From positions 1-7,409 of the forward strand of contig JBEIHC010000131.1 of assembly GCA_040381555.1 (NCBI GenBank): DNA of 7,409 bases. The letters run 5' to 3'. Positions within the stretch are counted from its first letter, which is position 1; each line of letters starts with the position of its first letter. This document shows, one piece after another, positions 1 to 6,726 of this stretch. A program made the position numbers and the translations under genes. Below the pieces are notes generated by a model. The model saw nothing but the letters and a program-made list of their open reading frames with translations. It was not told where the DNA came from and ran no database searches. Source of the DNA: CANHCC01 sp040381555. Lineage in GTDB: Bacteria; Bacteroidota; Bacteroidia; J057; RFSG01.

Positions 1-1
1 C

Positions 2-130
2 CTAGGGTATGAATTTAATGAATCAGGAAATATTGAGCTAAAAGTACTTTCTTATGAAAAATTACCAGAGAATATTGATTCTGCTTCTGAATTGGAAAAA
101 TGGTTAATCGATAACTACTCCAAATCGTAA
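2..130 (+). CDS. C-terminal end of an unidentified protein (5' truncated by window edge)
   Basis: An open frame enters from the left edge and reads 42 codons to a TAA at 128-130. The visible tail ends in ELEKWLIDNYSKS and is charged and helix-prone, with an LKVLSYEKLPENID stretch before it. There is no membrane segment and no motif I can assign with confidence. The phrase pattern (a short beta strand with 'KVL', a proline, then a C-terminal helix) is reminiscent of the tail of PlsC-type acyltransferases, but that is only an impression and I do not assign it. The gene runs in the same direction as ribD, with 113 bases between the stop and the ribD start. The only clear structure in that gap is the palindrome at 194-233, so common transcription with ribD cannot be judged. 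That the frame is coding is inferred from amino-acid composition and the uninterrupted reading to the edge. Confidence 0.6.
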   Translation, partial: LGYEFNESGNIELKVLSYEKLPENIDSASELEKWLIDNYSKS

Positions 131-193
131 ATCTGGGAAGATACCCTCACTTTTGAACGAGCGCATGTCTTACTGAACACCAAGTAAATTTAG

Positions 194-233
194 TAGGGTG
201 CTGCACCCGATTTTAATCCGGTGCTGCACCCTA
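194..233. repeat. 40-bp imperfect palindrome made of two GGTGCTGCACCC units
   Basis: The left arm TAGGGTGCTGCACC (194-207) pairs with the right arm GGTGCTGCACCCTA (220-233), with one T-T mismatch (202/225). Inside, GATT (209-212) pairs with AATC (215-218) after a C-C mismatch (208/219), leaving a TT tip. Seventeen of 20 positions pair. Each arm is itself a near-palindrome (GGGTGC-T-GCACCC), so the 12-mer GGTGCTGCACCC also occurs as a direct repeat at 197-208 and 220-231. It ends 10 bases before the ribD ATG. There is no T-run after it on the plus strand, so it is not a classic intrinsic terminator. It could be a dispersed extragenic palindromic element, a terminator for the upstream gene, or a leader hairpin affecting ribD. 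Confidence 0.8.
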
Positions 234-243
234 GTCCAACATT

Positions 244-1263
244 ATGTTCTCTGATTCTGACGCACTTTTTCTATTAAGAGCTCTTCAATTAGCTCAGTTG
301 GCAGGTAATCAAACCTCCCCGAATCCTCTAGTAGGGGCTGTTTTGGTTGCTAATGAAAAAATAATTGGGGAAGGTTTTCACGCAAAAGCCGGATTTCCCC
401 ATGCGGAACCTATGGCTATTTCATCAGTAGAGGATAGTTACTTGCTCAGAGAATCAACTTTATATGTTACGCTCGAGCCCTGCAACCATTTTGGAAAAAC
501 GCCTCCTTGTACCGAATTAATTATTCAATCTCAAATACCCAGGGTGGTTATCGGTTGCCAAGACCCAAATCCCCAAGTGAATGGATCTGGTATTCTTCGA
601 CTTAAAGAAGCTGGTGTTGAAGTTTTACTAGCACCCGACCCCCTTCCTTTTCAGTATCTCATTCGCTTATTCTCCTGGGCACATTCTACCCAATCTGCTT
701 GGGCAATTTTGAAATGGGCTGAAAATCAAGAAAGGTATATAGGAGATACTCATGATAGGATACAAATTAGCCATCTTCCATCTTCCGTAATCGCACATAA
801 GTTACGATCTGAATTACCCGCAATTTTGGTCGGTGCCAACACCATCCTAACTGATTCTCCTCAACTGAATAGCCGATTGGTTTCTGGAAATAATCCAGTT
901 AAAATCGTCCTGGATCCACAAGAAATAATCCCTCCCTCGCATCCTTTTTTCAAACTTCCGGGGAAAATGCTGCACCTAACCCTTAAAAACCTTCCGGCAA
1001 GTTGCTTTCAAGATCCTCGGAAATTGCTTCAATGGATTTATCAAGAGCATGCACTCAACGCCGTTCTGGTTGAGGGGGGAGGGTTCATCCTCAATTGGTT
1101 CATCCAACAACAGTCTTGGAATGAAATATACCGAATCCAGTCTCAATCTGATCTTCCTAAAATATCTCAGCCTGTTTTGGCTCCCGATATTTCCTCCTTG
1201 CCCGAGCCTACTCAAATTACAGAATTTCAGGAGGATAAAGTATTCTATTATACTCGAAAGTAG
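244..1263 (+). CDS. ribD: Bifunctional riboflavin biosynthesis protein RibD (pyrimidine deaminase / reductase)
   Basis: Cytosolic enzyme that deaminates the pyrimidine made from GTP by cyclohydrolase II, then reduces its ribose side chain with NADPH, giving the ribitylamino-uracil precursor of riboflavin. Residues about 1-145 are the cytidine-deaminase-like domain: SPNPLVGAV near 25, HAE at 53-55 (H53 zinc ligand, E55 proton shuttle) and PCNHFGKTPPC at 79-89 (zinc ligands C80 and C89), then DPNPQVNGSG at 107-116. Residues about 151-339 are the reductase: LKWAENQ at 156-162, VGANTILTDSPQLNSR at 196-211 and the glycine-rich VEGGG at 276-280. At 339 residues it is slightly shorter than the roughly 360-370 usual for the family. 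The ATG at 244 places the first helix directly before the NPLVGAV strand, as in other RibD proteins. No other rib gene is in view. The fusion and both active sites appear intact. Confidence 0.96.
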   Translation: MFSDSDALFLLRALQLAQLAGNQTSPNPLVGAVLVANEKIIGEGFHAKAGFPHAEPMAISSVEDSYLLRESTLYVTLEPCNHFGKTPPCTELIIQSQIPRVVIGCQDPNPQVNGSGILRLKEAGVEVLLAPDPLPFQYLIRLFSWAHSTQSAWAILKWAENQERYIGDTHDRIQISHLPSSVIAHKLRSELPAILVGANTILTDSPQLNSRLVSGNNPVKIVLDPQEIIPPSHPFFKLPGKMLHLTLKNLPASCFQDPRKLLQWIYQEHALNAVLVEGGGFILNWFIQQQSWNEIYRIQSQSDLPKISQPVLAPDISSLPEPTQITEFQEDKVFYYTRK

Positions 1264-1285
1264 GAGAGCGCTCCTTAATCTTAAG
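1262..1285 (+). terminator. Possible weak terminator after ribD
   Basis: Beginning inside the ribD stop codon, AGGAG (1262-1266) can pair with CTCCT (1271-1275) around an AGCG loop. An overlapping CTTAA-TC-TTAAG palindrome follows at 1274-1285, then GTTTGTTG. The stem is only 5 bp and the T-run is broken, so this is a tentative call. Confidence 0.22.
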
Positions 1286-1316
1286 TTTGTTGAAGCAAGA
1301 CATTATAATTGTTGAA

Positions 1317-1346
1317 TTGCCTTTATTGAAAAGAACCCTAATTTTG
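1317..1346 (+). promoter_or_regulatory. Bacteroidota-type promoter candidate for the rfbB operon
   Basis: TAATTTTG at 1339-1346 fits the Bacteroidota -7 consensus TAnnTTTG exactly. TTG at 1317-1319 matches the core of the -33 element, with 19 bases between the two, within the expected range. Transcription would start around 1350-1353, giving a very short leader (about 10 bases) before the rfbB ATG at 1362. The motif match is direct; activity is inferred. Confidence 0.5.
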
Positions 1347-1361
1347 AAGGATAATTAATTT

Positions 1362-2411
1362 ATGAAAAATATTCTCATTACCGGAGGTGCCGGTTTCATT
1401 GGTTCGCATTTGGTACGACTGATGGTGCTCAAATATCCTGAGTACCGAATCATCAATCTGGATAAATTGACTTATGCAGGTAATCTCGAAAATCTTCGCG
1501 ATATAGAGCAGCAGCCCAACTACTCTTTTGTGAAAGCGGATATTTGTGATGAGAAAGCCATTACCCGAATTTTTGAAGAACATAAAATCACCGATGTCAT
1601 TCACCTGGCTGCAGAAAGCCATGTGGATAGAAGCATTTCAGATCCACTTGCTTTCGTACACACCAATGTTTTAGGAACGGTGACTTTACTCAACATTGCC
1701 CGACATTTCTGGAAGGATTTAACTAATAAACGATTTTATCATGTTTCTACTGATGAGGTTTATGGTTCTTTAGGAAATGAAGGGTTCTTTACTGAATCCA
1801 CTTCTTATGATCCAAGAAGTCCTTATTCTGCTTCAAAAGCAGGTTCCGATCATTTCGTGCGAGCTTATGGGCATACCTATGGACTTCCAGTGGTGATCAG
1901 CAATTGTTCCAATAATTATGGGAGCTTTCAGTTTCCTGAGAAATTACTTCCCTTATTCATTCACAATATCATGACCAACAAACCCTTGCCCGTTTATGGA
2001 AAAGGGGAAAACATCCGGGATTGGTTGTGGGTAGAAGATCATTGTAAAGCGATCGATTTGTTGTTTCATCAGGCTGCCAATGGTAGTACCTATAATATTG
2101 GGGGGTGGAATGAATGGAAAAATATTGATTTAATTCATTTGTTAATCCGTATTATGGACCGGAAGTTGGGGAGATCTGAAGGAGAATCGCAGCGATTACT
2201 TTCCTATGTAACAGATCGTCCGGGGCATGATTTACGCTATGCGATAGATGCCTCTAAATTGGAGAAAGACTTTGGTTGGAGACCATCCGTTACCTTTGAG
2301 CAAGGACTCGAAGCCACTGTAGAATGGTATTTGCAAAACCCGGAATGGGTTAATCGCGTTACATCTGGAGAATATCAGAAATACTACGAAAAACAATACG
2401 CCAATCGTTAA
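1362..2411 (+). CDS. rfbB: dTDP-glucose 4,6-dehydratase
   Basis: NAD+-dependent short-chain dehydrogenase/reductase of the extended type. It converts dTDP-glucose to dTDP-4-keto-6-deoxyglucose, the branch point to dTDP-L-rhamnose and other deoxysugars of surface glycans. The NAD-binding GGAGFIGSH is at 8-16, followed by the family signature LDKLTYAGNL at 33-42, HLAAESHVDRSI at 81-92, the catalytic STDEVYG at 129-135 (T130, D131, E132), the YxxxK pair Y155/K159 in SPYSASKAGSDH, SNNYGSFQFPEKLLP at 183-197 and DRPGHD at 285-290. The 349-residue length is typical. It has its own promoter candidate just upstream, and the next gene starts 4 bases after its stop. No rmlA, rmlC or rmlD gene is visible, so the sugar made downstream is unknown and its substrate must come from genes elsewhere. 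The symbol rmlB is a synonym. Confidence 0.96.
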   Translation: MKNILITGGAGFIGSHLVRLMVLKYPEYRIINLDKLTYAGNLENLRDIEQQPNYSFVKADICDEKAITRIFEEHKITDVIHLAAESHVDRSISDPLAFVHTNVLGTVTLLNIARHFWKDLTNKRFYHVSTDEVYGSLGNEGFFTESTSYDPRSPYSASKAGSDHFVRAYGHTYGLPVVISNCSNNYGSFQFPEKLLPLFIHNIMTNKPLPVYGKGENIRDWLWVEDHCKAIDLLFHQAANGSTYNIGGWNEWKNIDLIHLLIRIMDRKLGRSEGESQRLLSYVTDRPGHDLRYAIDASKLEKDFGWRPSVTFEQGLEATVEWYLQNPEWVNRVTSGEYQKYYEKQYANR

Positions 2412-2415
2412 CCCC

Positions 2416-3609
2416 ATGTATTCTAGCATTAGAGTAATCTTTTGCTTGATTTTCTGGGGGCTTTTTTCCTTTTCCCCTGCACAGGCTCAAGTCTTTCAAG
2501 ATTCTATTTTCCAAAAGAAAGCACTGAGGGGAATGGACTTCCTCTACAATATGGAATTTTCCAAGGCTCAGGAAATTTTCAATGCTCTCAAGAAGGAATA
2601 TCCTCGTGAAGCAGCTCCTCATTTTTTAACGGCTCTTAACACTTGGTGGAAGTTGTCTATTTCCAGAGATTTTTTAGGCTATGATCGGGTATTCTTAGCA
2701 GAAATAGATTCAGCCTTAAAAAAGGTAGAGTTATTAGCTAAGAAACCAGAACATAGAATGGAATATGCTTTTTCCTCTTTTAATACGCTTGCATTTAAAG
2801 CGCGCTATTATGGGATGAGAGAAGAGTGGATGACGGCTGCCAATACTGCAAGGAAAGCCTTGCCGTTTTTATTGGAAGGGCGCAAGTATTTGGAGAAAAC
2901 GCATGAATTCCACTTTGCCCTTGGCCTATACGATTACTTCGCAGTATATTATCCAGAGAAACATCCTGTAACGAAACCTTTAATGGTCTTTTTCCCTGAA
3001 GGCAATAAACTCAATGGCATAAAATTATTGGAGAAAGCCTGCGTCGAAAAAAATCTGAGTCGTAATGAAGCTCGGTTTTTTCTCATGCGAATTTTAACCG
3101 ATGATGAACCTGATTTTCCTAAGGCTCTGGAAATGGCTAAATTCTTAAGCCGAAATTATCCCAACAACACAGTTTATCGGTCCTATATGGGTAAACTCTA
3201 TTACCTAAATGGAGATTTTTCTTCCGCTCGGACCATTTTTCTGGGAATGGAAAAGCTACATTTGGCTGCTCTGGAGAAGCTCAAGTCCCGCGTTGACCAA
3301 ATTCATTCTCTTTATACCAGTCAGGTCATGATTGAACCCTGGTATTATTTAGGCAGGTCATATCAGGATCAGAAAAATCCTGCCTATGCTTTGGTCTATT
3401 TTCGAAAATGTGAAGGCCTAATGAATCAATGTGCAGAGAAAGACCCTATGTTGGTTGCGGATTTATACTTTCAGATAGGTAAGTGTCTAGAAGGTTTATC
3501 GGGTTGTGAAGCTGCTATACCGTATTATCGGGAGGCATTGAAAAAAGCTCAAACATCCAAGCAAAAGCAGGAATATTCAAATCGTCTGAAATATCCTTGC
3601 ACAGAATGA
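2416..3609 (+). CDS. Exported TPR-repeat protein, conserved hypothetical
   Basis: The first 24 residues form a signal peptide: short n-region with R6, hydrophobic VIFCLIFWGLFSFS, then PAQA with cleavage likely at A24/Q25. There is no lipobox cysteine, so a soluble periplasmic or surface-exported location is inferred. The remaining ~370 residues are almost entirely helical and TPR-like: residues about 36-75 (NMEFSKAQEIFNALKKEYP core), about 234-275 (FPKALEMAKFLSRNYP, then YLNGDFSSARTIF), about 307-332 (WYYLGRSY...ALVYFRKCE) and 346-379. The conserved-looking centre is FALGLYDYF at 167-175 and FFPEGNKLNGIKLLEKA at 192-208. No catalytic motif is seen. The spacing pattern resembles the eukaryotic IML2/TTC39 family (see findings). 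It starts 4 bases after rfbB and overlaps the next gene by 4, so it is co-translated with both. Its function is unknown; a scaffold or envelope-assembly role is only a guess. Confidence 0.85.
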   Translation: MYSSIRVIFCLIFWGLFSFSPAQAQVFQDSIFQKKALRGMDFLYNMEFSKAQEIFNALKKEYPREAAPHFLTALNTWWKLSISRDFLGYDRVFLAEIDSALKKVELLAKKPEHRMEYAFSSFNTLAFKARYYGMREEWMTAANTARKALPFLLEGRKYLEKTHEFHFALGLYDYFAVYYPEKHPVTKPLMVFFPEGNKLNGIKLLEKACVEKNLSRNEARFFLMRILTDDEPDFPKALEMAKFLSRNYPNNTVYRSYMGKLYYLNGDFSSARTIFLGMEKLHLAALEKLKSRVDQIHSLYTSQVMIEPWYYLGRSYQDQKNPAYALVYFRKCEGLMNQCAEKDPMLVADLYFQIGKCLEGLSGCEAAIPYYREALKKAQTSKQKQEYSNRLKYPCTE

Positions 3610-4223
3610 GTAGTACGGATCATTCATTTTGGGTACCAGAGAAAACTGGGCAATCATTACTCAAATCCCGAAATTCTAAATTTATCGGTATTGCCTATAG
3701 GGTAAGCAGCACGGATGACGCAAAAGAGAAGTTGCGGGAAATTAGAACGACTTATCCGGATGCCACACATGTTTGCTACGCTTGGGTTTTGGGCGATTCA
3801 GGAACGGTTCAAATGGCTGCAGATGCTGGGGAACCTGCCCATTCTGCCGGAACTCCTATCCTTAATTCTATTCGTTCTTCTGGTTTAGTATGGACATTGG
3901 TTGCCGTTGTTCGGTATTATGGAGGTAGTAAATTGGGGGTGCCAGGCTTAATCGAAGCCTACTCTGAATCTGCTAGACTTGCTTTGATGGACGCCGGCAA
4001 AAAGCAAGAGGTGCCCCAATTTGAAATCCAGCTCCATTTTTCTTACCCTACTATGCCCCTGATAGAAAAAATTATCCATCAATTTCAAGCTGAAATTTTA
4101 AACAAGGATTTTCAAGATTCTTGCAGGTATTCTCTATCTATTCCGGTGAAATTTCAGGCAGATTGTTTTCAGATTCTTGCTCAAAATAGCAATTTAATCC
4201 AGGTGATTTCTGGAAAACACTGA
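3606..4223 (+). CDS. YigZ/IMPACT-family protein (UPF0029 domain)
   Basis: Member of the YigZ/IMPACT family. The N-terminal domain (about 15-125) carries SRNSKFIG at 21-28, HVCYAWVLG at 55-63, DAGEPAHSAGTPIL at 73-86 and VVRYYGGSKLGVPGLIEAY at 101-119, the family's hallmark blocks. The C-terminal ~70 residues (135-205) fit the ferredoxin-like DUF1949 domain. Eukaryotic IMPACT regulates the GCN1/GCN2 pathway; the bacterial role is not well defined, with proposals around translation or ribosome-associated factors. The usual DDGEP is DAGEP here. I start at ATG 3606 because it forms an ATGA overlap with the stop of the TPR gene (3607-3609), the hallmark of translational coupling. An in-frame TTG at 3597 would add only three residues. 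The protein is 205 residues, normal for the family, and is cytosolic with no signal peptide. Confidence 0.93.
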   Translation: MSSTDHSFWVPEKTGQSLLKSRNSKFIGIAYRVSSTDDAKEKLREIRTTYPDATHVCYAWVLGDSGTVQMAADAGEPAHSAGTPILNSIRSSGLVWTLVAVVRYYGGSKLGVPGLIEAYSESARLALMDAGKKQEVPQFEIQLHFSYPTMPLIEKIIHQFQAEILNKDFQDSCRYSLSIPVKFQADCFQILAQNSNLIQVISGKH

Positions 4224-4266
4224 GCACTGATTCAAGGAATTATGGTTTACCCGCTCATTTAGGGAA

Positions 4267-4282
4267 ATACCCGGTATATTTG
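4267..4282 (+). promoter_or_regulatory. Candidate -7 element with overlapping small dyad
   Basis: TATATTTG at 4275-4282 matches the Bacteroidota -7 consensus TAnnTTTG. It overlaps a perfect odd dyad, ATACC-C-GGTAT, at 4267-4277. No good TTTG lies 19-21 bases upstream (the nearest is TTTA at 4246-4249, too far), so only half the promoter is supported. If used, transcription of the methyltransferase-peptidase pair would begin near 4288 with a leader of about 60 bases. The dyad could be an operator or chance. Confidence 0.35.
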
Positions 4283-4350
4283 TGTTATAAATCAGGGCCT
4301 CGGTTGAGCGTATTGCTTCCCTCTATCTAGCGTCAGATAAATAAATAAAC

Positions 4351-4989
4351 ATGGAAAAACTATTTGTGCAATATGGTTGTGGATTGTCTGCACCAAAAGA
4401 ATGGGTAAACTTTGATGCCTCTCCTACATTACGCATCCAAAAAACGCCCATACTGAATACGCTACTCAAAAGCCAATTGAATGTGCAATTTCCGGATAAT
4501 GTATTGTATGGGGATATAGTGGCAGGCTTACCCATTGCGGACAATTCGGCCGATGCGCTGTATTGTTCGCATGTACTGGAGCATTTGGCTTTGGAGGATT
4601 TTAGAATCGCGTTGCGTCATTCATTCAAGGTGCTCAAAAAAGGGGGGATATTTCGTTGTATTTTGCCTGACCTAGAGTTTGCCGCCCGGGAATATCTGAA
4701 ATCCCTAGATGCTGGCAATGACGAGGCCAGCTTGGAGTTTATGGGACCCGCCACCTTATTAGGCCTTACTAATCGGCATAAAGGAATTAAAGGAATGGCA
4801 GCCTCTTATTTTGGAAACTCCCTCCATCTTTGGATGTGGGATCGTAAATCCCTGACTAAAGAATTAATGGATGCCGGCTTTGAGATTGTTCGTCCCTGTA
4901 GCTTTGGAGATAGTACCGAAAAGGCTTTTTCTTTCGTTGAAGATGAAGGTCGATTTACGAATGCCCTCGCTTTAGAATGCCGAAAATAG
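4351..4989 (+). CDS. SAM-dependent methyltransferase, COG4627-like
   Basis: Class I Rossmann methyltransferase of 212 residues. The SAM-binding start is the unusual QYGCG at 7-11 (most relatives have L-x-L-GCG), followed by WVNFDAS at 18-24, whose D22 is probably the ribose-binding acid. Then come GDIVAGLPIADNSADALYCSHVLEHL at 54-79 (motifs II-III; written as one block, with D55, D64 and HVLEHL the key parts), VLKKGGIFRCILPD at 94-107 and a C-terminal HLWMWDRKSLTKEL followed by AGF. This pattern, including the late H-x-W-[MLY]-[YW]-D block, is that of small predicted methyltransferases often found in surface-glycan gene sets. The substrate cannot be read from sequence. It is cytosolic, with an A-rich leader (AAATAAATAAAC) before the ATG. 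The secreted peptidase begins 29 bases after its stop, suggesting shared transcription. Confidence 0.85.
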   Translation: MEKLFVQYGCGLSAPKEWVNFDASPTLRIQKTPILNTLLKSQLNVQFPDNVLYGDIVAGLPIADNSADALYCSHVLEHLALEDFRIALRHSFKVLKKGGIFRCILPDLEFAAREYLKSLDAGNDEASLEFMGPATLLGLTNRHKGIKGMAASYFGNSLHLWMWDRKSLTKELMDAGFEIVRPCSFGDSTEKAFSFVEDEGRFTNALALECRK

Positions 4990-5018
4990 GAACAGAAATT
5001 AAAAAAATACTCAGCAGA

Positions 5019-6710
5019 ATGAAATCAATCCTGTATAAATCTCTTTTTTTCTGCTTCCTATTTTTGAAATTCACCTTTCCAACTTTTGGACAAACACAAT
5101 CTTACACTTATCAGATACTTCAATGGGATACTGTTTCGATTCTGGAAAGCCCAGGCGGTAAGATTGTTAAACTCACTCAATCGTATCAAAATATCCCGAT
5201 TTGGAGAGCCCAAGCATGGGTATTCATTCATTCATTGGGAGAATCCTTTCAACAAAACAACTATTGCAAAAAATCCGCTCTGGTTTATTCCTTTCCTCTA
5301 TCAGACAGTAAGGTAAATCAGGAGTTTGTTCATCGATATTTAATCCAGCAAAATTATTCTACTGGTATCTGTTCTCAGAAACCCGTTTGGTTTCCTTTAG
5401 GAGATTCGCTTTTGCCTGCCATTCAATTTATCACCTGTCCTGGTTCCCAAACGGCGAATCGCGAGATTGTGGTGCATGCGCTAAGTCCAATCGTGCTATC
5501 AGATGAATCTCGTTTAGCTTTTGCCACTCAGGATACAACTGTGCGCGCTACGGTTTTTAATCCAGATCCCTTAACTAAAGCCGGAGTTTCTTATGGAGGA
5601 AATTATACCGACCAAAATGATGGCGATGTACCGGAATTAAATGCCATGAGAGACACTGTTTCCTTAAGGATAACTTTGGTCAATGATACCTTCTATTTGA
5701 AGGGTGACTATATTGAATTAAAAGATATTGAATTGCCTTATGATTTACCCGTTCGGCAGGATCATCCTAATTTTTATTTTACTCGTGCTCAACAAGGATT
5801 CGAAGATGTAACAGTTTATTATCATTTGCAGCAGTATCAGCATTATATTCAATCTTTAGGATACACGAATTTATGTAATTTCCCTTTTTGGGTCGATCCT
5901 CATGGGATGAATGGAGCGGATAATTCTTATTTCTCTCCGGGTTCTAATCCTTTTGATGGCTATATCTCATTCGGAGAAGGTGGGGTAGATGATGCGGAAG
6001 ATGCCGATGTTATTGTACATGAGTATGGGCATGCATTATCCGATGCAGCTGCTCCCGGAACTAATTTTGGTACTGAAAGAAGAGGACTTGATGAAGGGAT
6101 TTGTGATTATATCGCAGCCTCGTATTCTAAAGATTTATATCAATTTAAATGGAATGAATTATATACCTGGGATGGGCATAATGAATTTTGGGCAGGTAGA
6201 ATGGCTGATCAAAATCTGATTTATCCGATAAGCAGTTCTAATATTTATAATTTTGGCTCCCTTTGGGTTACGGTAATGATGGAAATTCGGCAAGCCCTCG
6301 GAGCAACCCTAACCGATCGCCTTCAATTGCAAGCACTCTATTTAAATGTTGGAAATTTAACTCTACCTCAAGCCGCCCGGAATATTATCATTGCAGATAC
6401 TGCCTTATATGGCGGGATTCATACGCCTACTTTATTGCAATATTTTTGTACCCGTCAGTTAATTACAGGAGCAGAGTGTAATGGAATAAATAGGTGGGAA
6501 GATACTTCTCAAGAAATCTTGACCATTTATCCTAATCCCTCTAAGCAAAAGTTTTTTATATCAGGAAATGACTTGCCTTGGGAGGTAAGCGACTTAAGTG
6601 GTAAAATTATTCTCCGCGGAAACAAGGAGGAAATTGATTTGGGAGAATTTCCTAATGGCGTTTATCTGTTGAAGGTCGGGAATAAAGTAGGGAAATTGAT
6701 TCGAGAGTAG
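5019..6710 (+). CDS. Secreted zinc metallopeptidase (M36/gluzincin-like) with T9SS type A sorting domain
   Basis: A 563-residue secreted protein. Residues 1-24 form a signal peptide (MKSILYKS, hydrophobic LFFCFLFLKFTF, then PTFG/Q). Residues about 25-180 are a propeptide-like region without a recognised motif. From about 181 comes VFNPDPLTKAG and YGGNYTDQNDGD, typical of Bacteroidota fungalysin-like peptidases. The zinc site is VHEYGH at 333-338 (H334, E335, H338), with LDEGICDY at 357-364 supplying the third ligand E359, a gluzincin arrangement. The end (about 501-563: IYPNPSKQKFFIS ... FPNGVYLLKVGNKVGKLIRE) is a type IX sorting domain, so the protein should cross the inner membrane by Sec, then the outer membrane by T9SS, and be released or surface-anchored. 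An in-frame ATG at 4977 overlaps the methyltransferase gene and would add 14 charged residues ahead of the signal peptide; I prefer 5019. Exact MEROPS family is uncertain. Confidence 0.88.
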   Translation: MKSILYKSLFFCFLFLKFTFPTFGQTQSYTYQILQWDTVSILESPGGKIVKLTQSYQNIPIWRAQAWVFIHSLGESFQQNNYCKKSALVYSFPLSDSKVNQEFVHRYLIQQNYSTGICSQKPVWFPLGDSLLPAIQFITCPGSQTANREIVVHALSPIVLSDESRLAFATQDTTVRATVFNPDPLTKAGVSYGGNYTDQNDGDVPELNAMRDTVSLRITLVNDTFYLKGDYIELKDIELPYDLPVRQDHPNFYFTRAQQGFEDVTVYYHLQQYQHYIQSLGYTNLCNFPFWVDPHGMNGADNSYFSPGSNPFDGYISFGEGGVDDAEDADVIVHEYGHALSDAAAPGTNFGTERRGLDEGICDYIAASYSKDLYQFKWNELYTWDGHNEFWAGRMADQNLIYPISSSNIYNFGSLWVTVMMEIRQALGATLTDRLQLQALYLNVGNLTLPQAARNIIIADTALYGGIHTPTLLQYFCTRQLITGAECNGINRWEDTSQEILTIYPNPSKQKFFISGNDLPWEVSDLSGKIILRGNKEEIDLGEFPNGVYLLKVGNKVGKLIRE

Positions 6711-6726
6711 TTTTGAGTATATGTCC

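Noticed and set aside
131..187. Eighteen sense codons continue in frame after the TAA of the first gene, ending at another TAA (185-187).
   Set aside because: A stretch this short between stops is expected by chance and carries no recognisable motif; I see no reason to propose read-through or a broken gene.
131..243. Possible FMN riboswitch before ribD.
   Set aside because: The gap is only 113 bases and mostly occupied by the palindrome; the conserved multi-stem FMN aptamer blocks are not present.
976..2622. Open frames opposite or out of phase with ribD, rfbB and the start of the TPR gene (for example minus strand 1338-1622 and 2359-2622).
   Set aside because: They overlap strongly supported genes, have no recognisable motifs and look like shadows of the coding strand.
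3597..3605. TTG start for the YigZ-family gene at 3597.
   Set aside because: It adds three residues without conserved content, whereas ATG 3606 makes a standard ATGA overlap with the preceding stop.
4977..5018. Longer start for the metallopeptidase at ATG 4977.
   Set aside because: It overlaps the methyltransferase end and puts 14 mostly polar, charged residues before a complete signal peptide that begins at ATG 5019.
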